The notes under the pieces were generated by a model. It made no database searches, was not told where the DNA came from, and saw only the letters and a program-made list of their open reading frames with translations. Position numbers and translations under genes: made by a program. Below, piece by piece: positions 45,908 through 56,924 of a stretch of 64,000 nucleotides of DNA. The stretch's first letter is position 1, and each line of letters starts with the position of its first letter. Origin of the DNA: Sarcophilus harrisii (Eukaryota; Chordata; Mammalia; Dasyuromorphia; Dasyuridae); contig NC_045429.1 in NCBI RefSeq assembly GCF_902635505.1, positions 434,895,669 through 434,959,668 of the forward strand, written 5' to 3'.

Positions 45908-46098
45908 CGCTTCACGCCGTCCCCCTCCCGCGCTGCCCGGCCCGTCCCCAAGCGCACGCGCGTCGCCGCCCCCACGAGAGAAGCTCCCTGAAGGCAGAGC
46001 CAACGTCCCTCCCGTCGGGGGTCTCCGAGAAACGCGAGCGCACAGACTGGCCTACGCGCCTTGCGGCCGTTCCCCCCGCAAAGCGCGCCGCCACCTAC

Positions 46099-46205
46099 CT
46101 GACGCCGGGCCCGCCGCGATGCAAGGCGGGCGCGGGAGACGGCGGCTCCGCTAGCCGCTCGGTAGCTGACTCCGCCGCCTGAAGCCGCCGCTCCCGCCGC
46201 TGCCA
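46099..46205 (-). other. IFT20: IFT20 non-coding first exon
   Basis: On the minus strand GC-rich sequence runs into a good donor, GCGTCAG then gtaggt. Joined to the acceptor at 43301 it places CC before the ATG. No ATG lies in this exon. The 5' end is approximate. Confidence 0.65.
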
Positions 46206-46499
46206 CGGCTACAGCGCCTGTTTACCGTGTACGTCACTTCCCGCGCCGAGAACTCGACGCCGGAAACGACTTGACTTCCCTTTTTGAAATGCCTGCTGGG
46301 AAGCCGAGTCTGAAGCGCGAGGCTAGACAGCGGGCCCAGCCCACGCCTCCTCTAATGCTTTGCGCCGAGGGCGGGGCCAGAAGTAGCTGTCCTCCTTTCT
46401 TAGGGATACGACGGCGGTGGAGGAGGGCTGGGCAGAAGAAAACGCCCCCTCACACACGTGCCTTTGTTCGCTTTGCATGGTGGGGGTTGTAGTCGGGGG

Positions 46500-46700
46500 C
46501 CCTCCCCGGCGGGCGTGGGAACCGGGCCGAGAGGGAGTGGACTCGGGGTGGAGCCACTGGAGGATATGAGCTCACGATCCGAGCCTGGGGCGGGCGGGGG
46601 TCGGGGTCAGGGTCGAGGCCGCTCTGCCTGGCTGCGGCTGTGGGGCTAGACTTGGGGTCAGGGCCGGAGAGAGCCCTGGGGAGACGCTCCCGGGAGCAAG
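46500..46700 (+). other. TNFAIP1: TNFAIP1 non-coding first exon (approximate start)
   Basis: A strong donor, GGAGCAAG then gtaagaa at 46701, ends a GC-rich stretch. The human gene also has a non-coding first exon here. The 5' boundary is not determined. Confidence 0.5.
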
Positions 46701-46824
46701 GTAAGAAAAGGGTCGCGTCTGCGCTGGGGGGGCGGGAGGCTCCGGCGCGGGGTGGGGGCGAGGCAGGGGGCTGGGCCGGCCGTAGCTCCCGGCCCGGGGC
46801 CGTGAGAGTGCCCGGTCCCTGGCC

Positions 46825-47110
46825 TGCCCGGAGGGGGAGAGAGAGGAGGAGGGATGGGAGAAGGGACGGCAGGAGCAAAAGGAAGGAGTAGAGAAGGAAG
46901 GTAGAAAAAGGATGGAAAGGGGAGGAGAGATGGGAGGGGGGAGGAAGATAAGTGGAAAAAAAGGGAAAGGGGGAGTGAAAGAAGAGGGGAGGAAGGTGAA
47001 AAGGAGACAGAAGAAAAGGGGAAAGGGTGGGAGCGAAAGAGAAGTGGAGACCAAGGAGGAAGGGAGAAAGGACAGAGCTAGTTGGAAAAGGAAAAGGAGG
47101 GAAAGCAGAA
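46825..47110 (+). repeat. Polypurine (GA-rich) tract
   Basis: About 285 bp almost free of pyrimidines on the plus strand (ggagggggagagagaggagg pattern), just downstream of the TNFAIP1 first exon. Confidence 0.9.
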
Positions 47111-49094
47111 ATTCTTTGAGGGCAGGAAGTTTTCTTCCTGATGGTGCCCCCAGCGCCTACAAGGAAGCCTCAGGGAGGCTCTGGTGCACTTGGGGAGGAG
47201 GGAGCCCGCTGGCCGAGGCTGGCCCTGCCCGGCTGTTGCTGGTTTCTTCCTCCTTCCCGCATCCAAAGCAGGAGCTGCGGGGAGGGCGGTGGTCCAGAGC
47301 AGTAAAAATTCTGCCTTAATGGCTGCCTTTCTTCCTGGGGCCTCTGTCTGCACCCTTCCCAGGTCTCATCTGTTTCCGCCTGCTCTGGGCCTCCCTGTTC
47401 ACCCTGTTCTTTTCACCTAATTGGTTGAGGCCACATTCACCTCCCAAAGAAATGGCCCAACAAAGTCAGGAAGGAAGCACACTCATGGCATCAATGGAAA
47501 CTTCATTTTCCCTGGAGTCCGCTTCAGGGCGTTACTTTAGCTGGGATTCCTGAGCCCATTGGCTCAGAGTAAAGTGGAATCTGACCTCGTTTTGTCCTGG
47601 AAGAGCTCAGGGGCCCCTCAGCCAGTGCTTTGTTAGAGGGGGCCACACATGGCTGCTGACTGTCAGAGCTGGAAAATTCCTTAACTTTGTCCTACCAGTG
47701 TATGTTTTCTCAGCTTCCTTGGAAAGGAAAAAAGTTTCCAAAAGCTCTTGAAAATCCAGGAAGGGAAATACTCTTTTGGTTAAATGTCACAAAATTCAGA
47801 AGGCAGAGACCACAATTCATCCCTTTCCTTCCTATTCTAGGATAATTGCTCCTCTCAGTCCAGGGGGTGCCTTCTCAGAATCCCAGAATGGCAATCAACA
47901 GGGGCCTCATAGGCCACGGCTAGCCCAACCTGTACGTCAATAATACCCTCCCAACATACCCAAAGAATAAGCCTCCTTCTCTTTCTTGAAGAGTTCTGCT
48001 TAAGGCAGAATCCCCTACTTCCTCAGTCGTGCCATTCCACTTTTGATTCATTTTCCTTGCTGAGAACTTTTTGCTCACATGGATGTGAAACCTGTTTCTC
48101 TAGAATTTCTACCCGTTGTGTCAGCTTCTGCCCTCTGGGGTCCCAAAGAACAAACCTAATCCCTTTCCTGTATGACAGCCCTTTGGATAGTTGTAGATAG
48201 TTCATTTCTTCCCACTCTCCTTCCCCCACTTTTATCCAGGCTAAATAACCAGTTCCTTCTGCCTCAGGTCTTACCGTTTACTCTAGGGCTTTTTTCCCTA
48301 AATTACTGAAATTGAACAACAGCATTTCAGAAATGGTCTGACTGGAAGAGAATCCATGAGAACGCATACCTATCTCCTGCAATCAAAGACCATATTCATT
48401 TTTTTTCCTAATATTCTGCCAGCACTATATATAGCATGCTGCTGTTGATGGCAAAGCATTAAACCTGCAAGGTCTTTACCCACCACATTACTCTCGAGTC
48501 ACATCTGCTTAGGTGCTACTGGTCATTCCTTCCTTAGTCTTGTCCTCTGCTTCTTCATCTGCACAGGGAAGAGCTGACCTAGGTGGATGCATATAGTTCC
48601 TCAGAGCTCTATCCATAATGCTTTATCCTTAAGCTTGTGGAGTTCATCTATTTGGATCCAAATGTAACCCTTTACCTTTATCACTGTTAAGCTTCTTGAA
48701 TTAAATAAGGTTCAACATTCTACACCACAAAAATCTTTTTTAGGGTCTGTCATCATCCAGAAATTTGGAGAGTCCCTGTATCCTAATTATCTATGAAATG
48801 GGTACCAAAATAGAGCTGGACACACCCTGGAGCACTTCGCTAAACTGCTTCTTCTATAGGACTTGTCATTCAGTGTCCTGGCCACATTCCTCTTTCCTGG
48901 GCATAAGTGCAGCTGAAGATGTTATCAAATGTTTGCTAAAATCTAGGTTTTCCAGGAGCTTGTCCATTACAGCACTCACTTATCTATTTCTGGGTTGTTT
49001 TCCTTGAAGTCTGGAATGTCTTCCTGCTATTCAGCCTAAAATCCTTTTAGCTGCAGTTTCTGTTTCAAAGTCAGTATCTACACCTACCATGTGC

Positions 49095-49170
49095 AGACAT
49101 TCAATCCAAAAATAGAGCATTATTTTTACCCTAAGAGAATTTACAGTCTAGTTGGGGAGACAAGCCTGGT
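49095..49170 (-). repeat. LINE-2 3' end fragment, minus
   Basis: ctaagagaatttacagtcta then gttggggagacaagcc matches the reverse complement of the L2 3' end. Confidence 0.55.
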
Positions 49171-50833
49171 ATGTTTGTTCTGTTACAAGGAAAGGTGAAC
49201 AAGCAGGGTATACCTTGCTAATTGTTTTTTTTGGATGGAATTTGTGATTTCATAGATGTAGGGAATTTCCAACAAGGAAAGTTGGCTCTATAAAAGCCGA
49301 TCGGTGAAATGTATTATATGGAAAAGTTGCCTTTGGTCTTTAAGAAGTGAAGGGAGTGGTTGGAGTCTTTTAGAACTGAACTCAGGACAGCCCCCTTGTA
49401 ATAGTTTTGCTGCCCTTAAAAGGTGGGAAGAAAACCAGTCAGTCTCTGATGTGGAAGGTTTAGTCTCTGTCCCTCCTCCGCCATTCCTGGCCCACAGAGT
49501 TCCATGTCACAGTGAATCCCCTGTGAGGGGGGAGGGGGAGCCCTATGAGATGGAAGGTGAAGCATTTCCAGGAAATAGGAAAGGGCTGCGAAGCCCCGGC
49601 TCGTCTCTCGGGAAGACAAGCAAGGAGCCTTCTGATCATTTCTCTAGACACAGGAAACTGATGATGGTATCAAGGATTGGCCAAGAATTTTGTGCTCAAG
49701 GTACCACTGACCTGAGGCCGGGGAGGGGGCCTGGGGTGGGGTGGGGGGTAGTTCCCTGGAATTCTCTAGGTTTTGAGGACACCCTTCTCTCTCCTGGTTC
49801 CTCTCCTATCTCTGACTGCTTCTCCTCAGTCTCTCCAGGTCAGTCTTGACCCTTCTCCACAGCTCTGTCCCAGACCCACTTCTCCCATTATCCGATTTCA
49901 TTTGATCTTATCAGCTCTCGGGAATTTGTTTCTATGTTGATGTTTCTCACATCCAACCCAAGCCAAGGCAAGCCTTTCTGTTGACCTTGTTGACAGTTGA
50001 AGATGCTGCCGGCATCACCGGAGCTTGTTCCAATCTTTTCTCTCCAGTCACCTTGCTTTTCATTCCTGACACCCCAAGTGGTGGCTCTCAATTCCTTCAC
50101 ATGTTTGTATCAGAGGGTCGGCTTTTCTTGCTTTCTCGGTGTTGGAAGGGAAGGAAGGGAGACAGACTAGACTAGAAAATAAAATGAACTTTTTAAAAAG
50201 AAAGCACAAGGAGGGAAAGGGAACCAACTTCTTTTCTATCTAAACGATTGGTTTAAATGTCATTCATCTGAATTCTGGGGGAACTTTCCCAGTTGCCTTA
50301 AGTGTTGGGATTTTGTTGAACCTTCAGGCATAGAATCCACATCTAAGACTGAAAGAAGTGCTGTTTGTCATTTATAGTCTTACATCTTATTCTGTAGATT
50401 TTTTGTGGTCCCTATGACTTCTGTCATCAAAGGGTCTTCAGTTTGCTCCCATCTCTAGTTTGGTCCCTGCCCTGGATCTCTGGGGGCTGCTAAACCGTTT
50501 TCATGGGGGCCTGGAGAGACAAGAGAAACAGGGTGCTGCCAGATCGTGGGGGCCCTCTCTTTCTAGGTCTGCCTGATTTTCCTGTTTCTCCTCGGTCTCT
50601 CCAGGTCAATCTTGAGCCTTCTCCACAGCTCTGTCCCAAGCCCACTTCCATTAGAAAATAAAGCAGTTTGGTACTTTGGCTGCCAGGGCATCTGAAGGGT
50701 CAACCTTAAGGAGACTGGCTAAGTTCTCAGTCTTACCGAGACTTTGGTTGGCTAAGATCTGACTGGTTTATTGGAAGTCCTTCTAGCTCCCAGCTTGGCT
50801 GACTCCTGGTGTTTCTCTTCCTTCTGCCTTCAG

Positions 50834-50947
50834 TCCTGAGATTATGAGGCTCTGGCCTCCACCAACTGCTTACCCGTGACTTCCTCCACCACAGTGGAAC
50901 GCCCCAGGCCCACCTCCTGCCGTGTGGTCATCTACCTGCAGCGGGAG
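50834..50947 (+). other. TNFAIP1: TNFAIP1 5' UTR part of exon 2, with uORF
   Basis: Acceptor tgccttcag at 50833. An upstream ATG at 50844 opens an 11-codon frame ([11 protein letters not shown]) ending with TGA at 50877-50879, 68 bp before the main ATG. The main frame has a TGA at 50837-50839. Confidence 0.65.
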
Positions 50948-51161
50948 ATGTCCGGAGACACCTGCCTGGCTGGCCTGTGCCCAGCCTCAGGGTCTAAGCC
51001 CAAGCCAGGGGGCTTCAAGGGCGGGGGGATGGGCAACAAATACATCCAGCTCAACGTGGGCGGCTCCCTGTACTACACCACGGTGAGGGTGCTCACCCGG
51101 CACGACACCATGCTCAAGGCCATGTTCAGCGGACGCATGGAGGTGCTGACCGACAAGGAGG
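50948..51161 (+). CDS. TNFAIP1: TNFAIP1 coding exon 1
   Basis: Residues 1-71, [15 protein letters not shown] through MEVLTDKEG; donor gtaagg after a split Gly codon. Confidence 0.96.
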
Positions 51162-53677
51162 GTAAGGACCCAGGGCGGCCCCGGGGCTCTGGGCAAACCT
51201 TGCAGAAGAGAGGCGGGGATCTCTCCTTGCATAGACTGGTCCGAGGAGGGTCAGTCAGTGAGGGCCCAGAGGGAGTGACCTCCCACTCCCAGCCACTGCC
51301 CAGGAACAGCAGAAACCCAAGTAATCCCCCTGGATTCTGAATTCCCAGGCTGGATCCTCATAGACCGGTGTGGGAAGCACTTTGGCACCATTTTGAATTA
51401 CCTCCGAGATGACACCATCACCCTCCCCCAGAACCGGCAAGAGGTCAAGGAGCTGATGGCAGAAGCCAAATATTACCTCATCCAGGGTCTGGTGGACATG
51501 TGTCAGGCGGCCTTGCAGGTGGGCAGGATGGGCACCAAGACCCTGGTGGGGTCTTCCCCCCTTCCCACTCATGTGGCCACAGGGCTGTCGGTCAGCTTGG
51601 CTTGGGGAGGTAGCATGAGCCCTGGTGGGGAGGCGGGACACCTGGGTTCTAGGCTCTACCTTGCCCCTCACCAAAAGTGTGGCCTTCATCAAATCACCAG
51701 GCAGGTTTCATAGTGGATAAAGGGCTGGGCCTGGAGCCACATATCCGGCCGTAGGGGTTGACTAGCTGGGCCACCCCGGACAAGTCACTTAGCTGCCACC
51801 TGCCTCTATCTCCTCATCTGTAAAATGGGCATTAGAGCAGCTCCATCCCAGAGTGAAGACAAAATGAGATCTTTGTAAAGAACCCAAGACTTAAAGTCCT
51901 AAAAGGCTAGCGTTTTTTCTCGGGACCTCCTTTTCATCCCCTATAAAGTAGGGGGCTGAGCTCTGTCTTGCCTGCCCACCCCAGTAAGAGCCACCCAGGG
52001 CCCAGGTACCCAGAGGGTAGCCAGCCTCAGTCCCAGAAGGCAGCCCCCTTCTCTCTCCCTCCAACATATAGGATAAAAAGGAATCCTATCAGCCCGTGTG
52101 CAACATCCCCATCATCACATCCCCAAAGGAGGAGGAGCGGCTCATTGAAGCCTCCACTAAGGTACCACCAACCCCTAGAGGGCAGCTGGGGTGGGGGGTC
52201 AGGGGCAGTTCAGAGGCAGCCCCCTACATCACTCTTCTCTGCCCTCCCCTTGCAGCCTGTGGTAAAGTTACTCTACAACCGAAGCAACAATAAGTACTCC
52301 TACACCAGGTACGTGCTGGCGCGTGGTTCCCTCGCCCTTCCCTTTGGCCAGCTGCGGCCTGGCCTGGGCGAGCGTGAGAGCGGGCATCCTGGCAGCTCGG
52401 GGCCTACCGTCCGTTGTCTCCTTTTGTAGTAACTCTGACGACCACCTGCTTAAGAACATTGAGCTGTTCGACAAACTCTCCCTGAGCTTCAACGGCCGAG
52501 TGCTTTTCATCAAGGACGTCATTGGAGACGAAATCTGCTGCTGGTCCTTCTACGGCCAAGGCCGAAAGTTGGCTGAAGTGTGCTGCACCTCGATCGTCTA
52601 CGCCACCGAGAAGAAGCAGACAAAGGTACCGGGGGGGCGCTTCACTACCAATCTCAGTGGGCACGGGTCTCAAGGCGGCGATGTCATAGCTCGTGATCAG
52701 TGTGTTGGGGAGACATGGGGAGGAGTTTGCAGAAGTTGCCATGGCAGCTGTACCAGGGTCATGTCCAGGAAGAGAAGAGATGAGAGTTTGTTTTCAAAAA
52801 GAGCCCGGGTCTCCCTAAAGAGGGAGCCCAAGAGGTCAGGGTGTGGTGCCAGGACAGCCCAGGGCATGGATATTGGTCTCTGATGGGTAATTCAGCTGCT
52901 ATGGGACCTTGACTATTCTCAGGCAGGCACTTTCCCATCCATAATTTTAATTATCATCACAAAAATCTATCAGTGGGTGAGAGAGGTCCACCCCATTTAG
53001 CCAGTTAGGAAATTAAGAGGTCAGCTAATTTCTGTAGACTAAAGCTACAAAAGACTTTGGAAATCACTTTGTCTGCCACCCTCCTTTGATAGAGGCTTGG
53101 GAAAGGAAAACACTTTTCCCAGACTCATCCCAGAGAAGACCTGAGGTCTCTGGACATCCAAAAATCAAACTTTCCCACCACACTGGAAGGCAAGGTCAGC
53201 CAGACTCTCCCCCTCCTCCCAGATATCCTGTTGACCTGTCTTAGATAGGCTAAACAGGGGAGTACTTCTTCCCATTTCTTAGATGAGAAAAACTGAGGTC
53301 TACATTAAGAGGGGTTTTTAGTCCAGCTCAAAATGAGGCTTTGGTGTTTGGGCAAGCCCACAGGGGCCAATGACGTCACGGGGCTCGGCCCAGCAGCCTC
53401 GGATCCTCTCTTCAATCCCTCTTGCTTTGTCTGGACCCAGGTGGAGTTCCCAGAGGCCCGCATCTATGAGGAGACGCTCAATGTCTTGCTCTATGAGACC
53501 CCCCGAGTCCCTGACAATTCTTTACTGGAGGCCACCAGCCGCAGCCGCAGCCAGGCCTGCCCTGGTGAGGATGAGGAGGCCTTTGAACTACGAGACAGAG
53601 TCCGCCGCATACACGTCAAACGCTACAGCACCTACGATGACCGGCAGCTCGGCCACCAGTCCACCCATCGGGACTGA
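50948..53677 (+). CDS. TNFAIP1: TNFAIP1 (BACURD2, KCTD family), complete
   Basis: A BTB/POZ adaptor for CUL3 ubiquitin ligases that targets RhoA and so affects actin and cell migration. The family (with KCTD13/PDIP1 and KCTD10) also binds PCNA and the p50 subunit of DNA polymerase delta. Coding exons 50948-51161, 51349-51518, 52072-52161, 52256-52308, 52430-52625 and 53441-53677 join to 319 residues; human has 316. The BTB fold covers about residues 31-130 ([14 protein letters not shown] ... [14 protein letters not shown] ... [13 protein letters not shown]). The C-terminal region has [14 protein letters not shown], a segment proposed in the family to contact PCNA, and ends [14 protein letters not shown]. 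The difference in length is a three-residue insertion (AGL, residues 8-10) near the start. The ATG matches the human start; no good upstream ATG is in frame. Confidence 0.97.
51349..51518 (+). CDS. TNFAIP1: TNFAIP1 coding exon 2
   Basis: Acceptor attcccag; [18 protein letters not shown] through CQAALQ; donor gtgggc; phase 0 at its end. Second half of the BTB domain. Confidence 0.96.
51700..51905 (+). repeat. MIR/THER CORE-SINE in TNFAIP1 intron
   Basis: gggctgggcctggagccaca, caagtcacttagctgcc, tcctcatctgtaaaatggg in family order; decayed. Confidence 0.65.
52072..52161 (+). CDS. TNFAIP1: TNFAIP1 coding exon 3
   Basis: 90 nt, [19 protein letters not shown] through EASTK; acceptor catatag, donor gtacca. 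Confidence 0.96.
52256..52308 (+). CDS. TNFAIP1: TNFAIP1 coding exon 4
   Basis: 53 nt, [17 protein letters not shown] plus a split Ser codon; acceptor cttgcag, donor gtacgt. Confidence 0.96.
52430..52625 (+). CDS. TNFAIP1: TNFAIP1 coding exon 5
   Basis: 196 nt, [17 protein letters not shown] through EKKQTK; acceptor ttttgtag, donor gtaccg. Confidence 0.96.
52626..53440 (+). other. TNFAIP1 last intron
   Basis: 815 bp. The middle (about 52900-53310) resembles decayed MIR-like text, but I cannot assign it. No exon is seen. Confidence 0.5.
53441..53677 (+). CDS. TNFAIP1: TNFAIP1 last coding exon with stop
   Basis: Acceptor ggacccag, [19 protein letters not shown] through HQSTHRD, TGA at 53675-53677. 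Confidence 0.97.
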   Translation: MEFPEARIYEETLNVLLYETPRVPDNSLLEATSRSRSQACPGEDEEAFELRDRVRRIHVKRYSTYDDRQLGHQSTHRD

Positions 53678-56155
53678 CAGCCCTCAGGGCAGTGGGACCC
53701 AGACAGCCTAGGCCCCCCCTTCTCTCTGGTGCATCCAAGCCAGCGACCCTTATTGGGTGAGCGTCCACCTCGGCCCTCAGGGGTGGGACAGAGGCCTCCA
53801 GAGAGGCTCAGGGGACTGGGAGGGGGAAGGGCCTTCCTCCCACTCCCCTGCTTTTGCCCAAGGGGACCAAGCCAGGCCCACCAATGGCCCAGTTAGCCCT
53901 TTTCCACACCTGCCTGGTCTTCTGGCTTGACGGCCCTAGGGCACTGTTCAACAGATCCCAGCCTTGTAGCCTGAGCATCAACTTCTCCCAGCACTCTGAA
54001 GCTGACCCTGAAGCTCTAGACTTTGGTTCTTCCTTTTACTCTCATACTCTTTAACGGATCTTCTTGCTCTTCCCAAAAAGTGTTGGGGTGGGGCACTTCT
54101 TCAGAGCCTATTTCTAGGATTGAGAAGGGGACTGAGGACTCGATGGTCCACTAAGAAATTTCCAGTCACAGGGATAAGCAGCAGCTTTTTGTATGAGGTA
54201 TCTTAAATTCCGTGATCTGAAGGATCCCTGTTCTCTTAAGTCATTGGTGCAGTTTCTTCAGAGTTCTTCTAATTCTTTTGCAAAAAGATATCGGTCCAAA
54301 TTCATCAAATTCTTACCAGAAAAACAAGTAGGGTTAATCTTCCCATGTTTTCCTTTCTTCCCCCCCCCCCCCATCTCGAATCCTGATCCCTGTCCTAGGA
54401 CCACCCCATGAGAGGAAAAGAAAGTACAAATCAGGTCCCATGAGTGAAATGAAACTCTAAAAAAGGACAGCAGGGTCAGACTGCCCAGGGCCTGAGAAAT
54501 CTGAGAAAAGGCCAAATTCTCAGGCTGTGACACTAGGGAGTCCAGCTGGAAAGGGACTTGGTCCCACAAACATAGTTCAGCAAACAGTGGGCAGGCCTCT
54601 GAATCGGGTGGCAAGCATTAGCCCCGGCCCCACTTTGGCCTTAGCAGAGCAATATTGCACAATGGAAGGGCCTGGGTTCTTTTGACACTTTGGTCCCTTC
54701 TGCTCAGTCAGCCGTGGCAATGTAGACTGGTCCTGGTCAGGGCTGCGGGCCTCACGTTTCCTACTTGGTTCAGCTAGACCATAAGTCTTTCAGAATTTTT
54801 TCCCAGAATGTGCAAAAAGCAGTGCCTTCTTCCTCCCAGGGGATGTTTTCCAATCAATTCTTCTCATCAATCTTTCCTGCTAATATTCTATTTCTGAAGT
54901 CAGTGAAGGCTTGTAGGAACCCAAGTAAGGATGGTAAAAATGTGGCACTTGCTCCAGTTACTCAGTCTTGCATGCAGCCTCTGAATCGCACCTTTCCGGC
55001 CACCTACTTCTGCCCTTCCTTGGGGCGGGACATTCACCTTTCAGCAGAAGAATTGCTAGTGTCGACCAGATCTGCCTCACTCTACACTAGGGTCTTTCAA
55101 GTATGATCTGATTTTTCAAGAGGCTAAAATACACAATAATTTATTAAGGTTGTCCATGTTCTCCCTTCTTTAGTCTTCAGGGTGAAAACCTTTGTTACAA
55201 TGCGCTGGGTTGCTGGGCCCTCTCAGCTTCCACTTGTTGCTCTAGTCCTCAAGAGGAGCCTGGACAGGAGGAGCTCTGCAGTTATGTCATCACCTTTTTT
55301 TTTTTTTTTCCTAGCTTTCTCGAATAGAAATTACTGGGCATTTTATACGTTGCCCTAGATGAGACTATCAGAAAACTTGGTCTGTTGAGAGGACCGCTGC
55401 TGCTTTTACCAGAAACACTAGCTGTAGGCAAAAAGTAGTTTGAATTTCCTTTAGGAGGCATTAATGCCACATTCAGAAAGTAGAGATATATTTTTCAAGT
55501 GTTCACCAAGAAATCCTTAAGTTACTCATCTCTTAGCCTTGGGAACTTTTAACTTTCGCAGCCAGAGCAAATGAAAAACACAGGTCAGAGACAATCACTA
55601 CTTGGCTGCAGAACCTGCTACCATGGCGCCCCCCACCCCTCAGCTCTACCCTAAGTGGCTTTGGTGTTAATGTTTTGTATGGCACTTTGGAAACGACTGT
55701 CCTTTCTTTAAGCTGCTGTTTGTGTTGGCATTTTGTTGTTTTGGGTTTTTTTTTTTTTTAAATCAGAACTGGATGACCTTCCCCCTAACATACACCCAGG
55801 GGCTAAAAGATTTGGGTGTGGTGTGGTGGAAGCTCAGGGGTGGTACTGATGTTTACCACCCTTGCCCTAAGACACTGTACCTGAAACTTCAGACCCCATT
55901 TGGGCAGTTTAATTGCAACCCAGCAACCAGCTGGTGTGGGTGGGAGGGTCTCCTTATGGATTGTACAATCAGGCTGCTTCCGGTTCCAAGGGAGGTCTAC
56001 AGTTCCCTTCTCTGCCTCAAAGGTCAGGCAGGCCCTTGGCTCAATGAGGGTCTCTGTTTTCTCACTAACCTTTTAAATGACAATATTTCTGCTCTCCTAT
56101 TAGTACAGTCCATGGAAGCAAACACTAATTTTTAATAAAATCCTGTTATACTGTA
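53678..56155 (+). other. TNFAIP1: TNFAIP1 3' UTR
   Basis: About 2.5 kb without recognisable interspersed repeats, in line with the long 3' UTR of this gene in other mammals. It ends after AATAAA at 56134. It contains C and T homopolymer runs (54361-54372, 55750-55759). Confidence 0.75.
56134..56139 (+). terminator. TNFAIP1: TNFAIP1 poly(A) signal
   Basis: AATAAA followed within about 20 bp by tcctgttatactgtaaattgag, a TG/T-rich region. Confidence 0.8.
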
Positions 56156-56920
56156 AATTGAGTGGGAATTTTATTTATGTGATGCTGCGTGGCCAGGTCT
56201 TGATTTGGGGTAAATTACTGCATTTCCTTTCTGGAACCCAAACCCAGTGTGGTTCGGGTACACTGCGGCAGGTGCGCCCCAGTTAGAGCAGCAGCCTTTT
56301 TTTTTTTAAACTCCTAAAATGGGCCACATTGGCCCTTTCATCCTAACAACTTAAGCAACTTCACCAGAACAAGGAGCTCTGCTGCTGGGACAGGCACTCC
56401 TGCTTCTCCTTTCCTTAGAAAAATCTACTTCTATACCTTCCAGACAAGACAGAAAAGTTCTCAGCAGAGGCCTCTGGGACCAGTTTTCTGTCAATCCTAA
56501 CATAAATCTGAGTTAAGCCCAGGACCCCTTTTTATAATTACTTTCCACATTGACCCAGTCACCTGGGGTGATCTGTGCCTCTAAAGCCTTTTTTAGGTAG
56601 GGAGATGGTGTCTAAGGCCAGACCAGTCACCTCCCTTCCATGCTTCCATCTCGCTGTTGCCATAAACCAAAGAGGTGGGAGAACTCTCTTGCCCAAGTCC
56701 ACACTCAGTCCACAATAATGACCAAAGCCAGGAACGGCCAAGTCAGACGGCACATAACCAGAGGGCCCAAGCTAGAGAATGGAGAGACGCTCAAGTCAGG
56801 CCTGAGTTGGAACTTCCCCTGGGGAAAGGGTGCTGGGAAACCCGATGGTGCTCAGAGGTCATGGTGGCTGCTCTGCAGAGAGCGGGGGGTGAGCCAGTGA
56901 CGGGATGCAGAAATGGAGAG
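56156..56920. other. TNFAIP1-POLDIP2 convergent intergenic spacer
   Basis: About 770 bp between the two poly(A) regions. I see no gene or named repeat. Confidence 0.7.
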
Positions 56921-56924
56921 GGTG

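Larger units (their letters stand above)
43302..46098 (-). other. IFT20 intron 1 (5' UTR intron)
   Basis: Holds SINE relics at 44785-44993 and 45300-45395, then becomes CpG-rich from about 45.45 kb with a 22-bp minisatellite. Long open frames there (for example 45328-46182 and 45436-46206) are composition effects. Confidence 0.75.
46099..46700. promoter_or_regulatory. Bidirectional IFT20/TNFAIP1 promoter
   Basis: GC-rich interval between the divergent first exons. Visible sites: CRE/ETS composite (TACGTCACTTCCCGC, 46230-46244), a second ETS core (46259-46267), two ZNF143/THAP11-like sites (46291-46310 and 46475-46493) and an E-box CACGTG (46455-46460). No TATA box is evident. The head-to-head arrangement is the same in human. 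Confidence 0.7.
46701..50833 (+). other. TNFAIP1 intron 1
   Basis: Begins with CpG-rich sequence and a long polypurine tract (46825-47110), then ordinary intron. A LINE-2 3' relic lies near 49095-49170. I see no exon or named repeat in 47.3-49.0 and 49.2-50.8 kb. Confidence 0.7.

Noticed and set aside
45328-46206. Open frames of 284 (+) and 256 (-) codons upstream of IFT20
   Set aside because: Same CpG-island effect; composition is Pro/Arg/Gly rich with no family resemblance, and the frames cross the IFT20 first-exon donor.
50876-50947. N-terminal extension of TNFAIP1 from a GTG codon
   Set aside because: There is no ATG in frame; a TGA lies at 50837-50839, and the human protein starts at the ATG corresponding to 50948.
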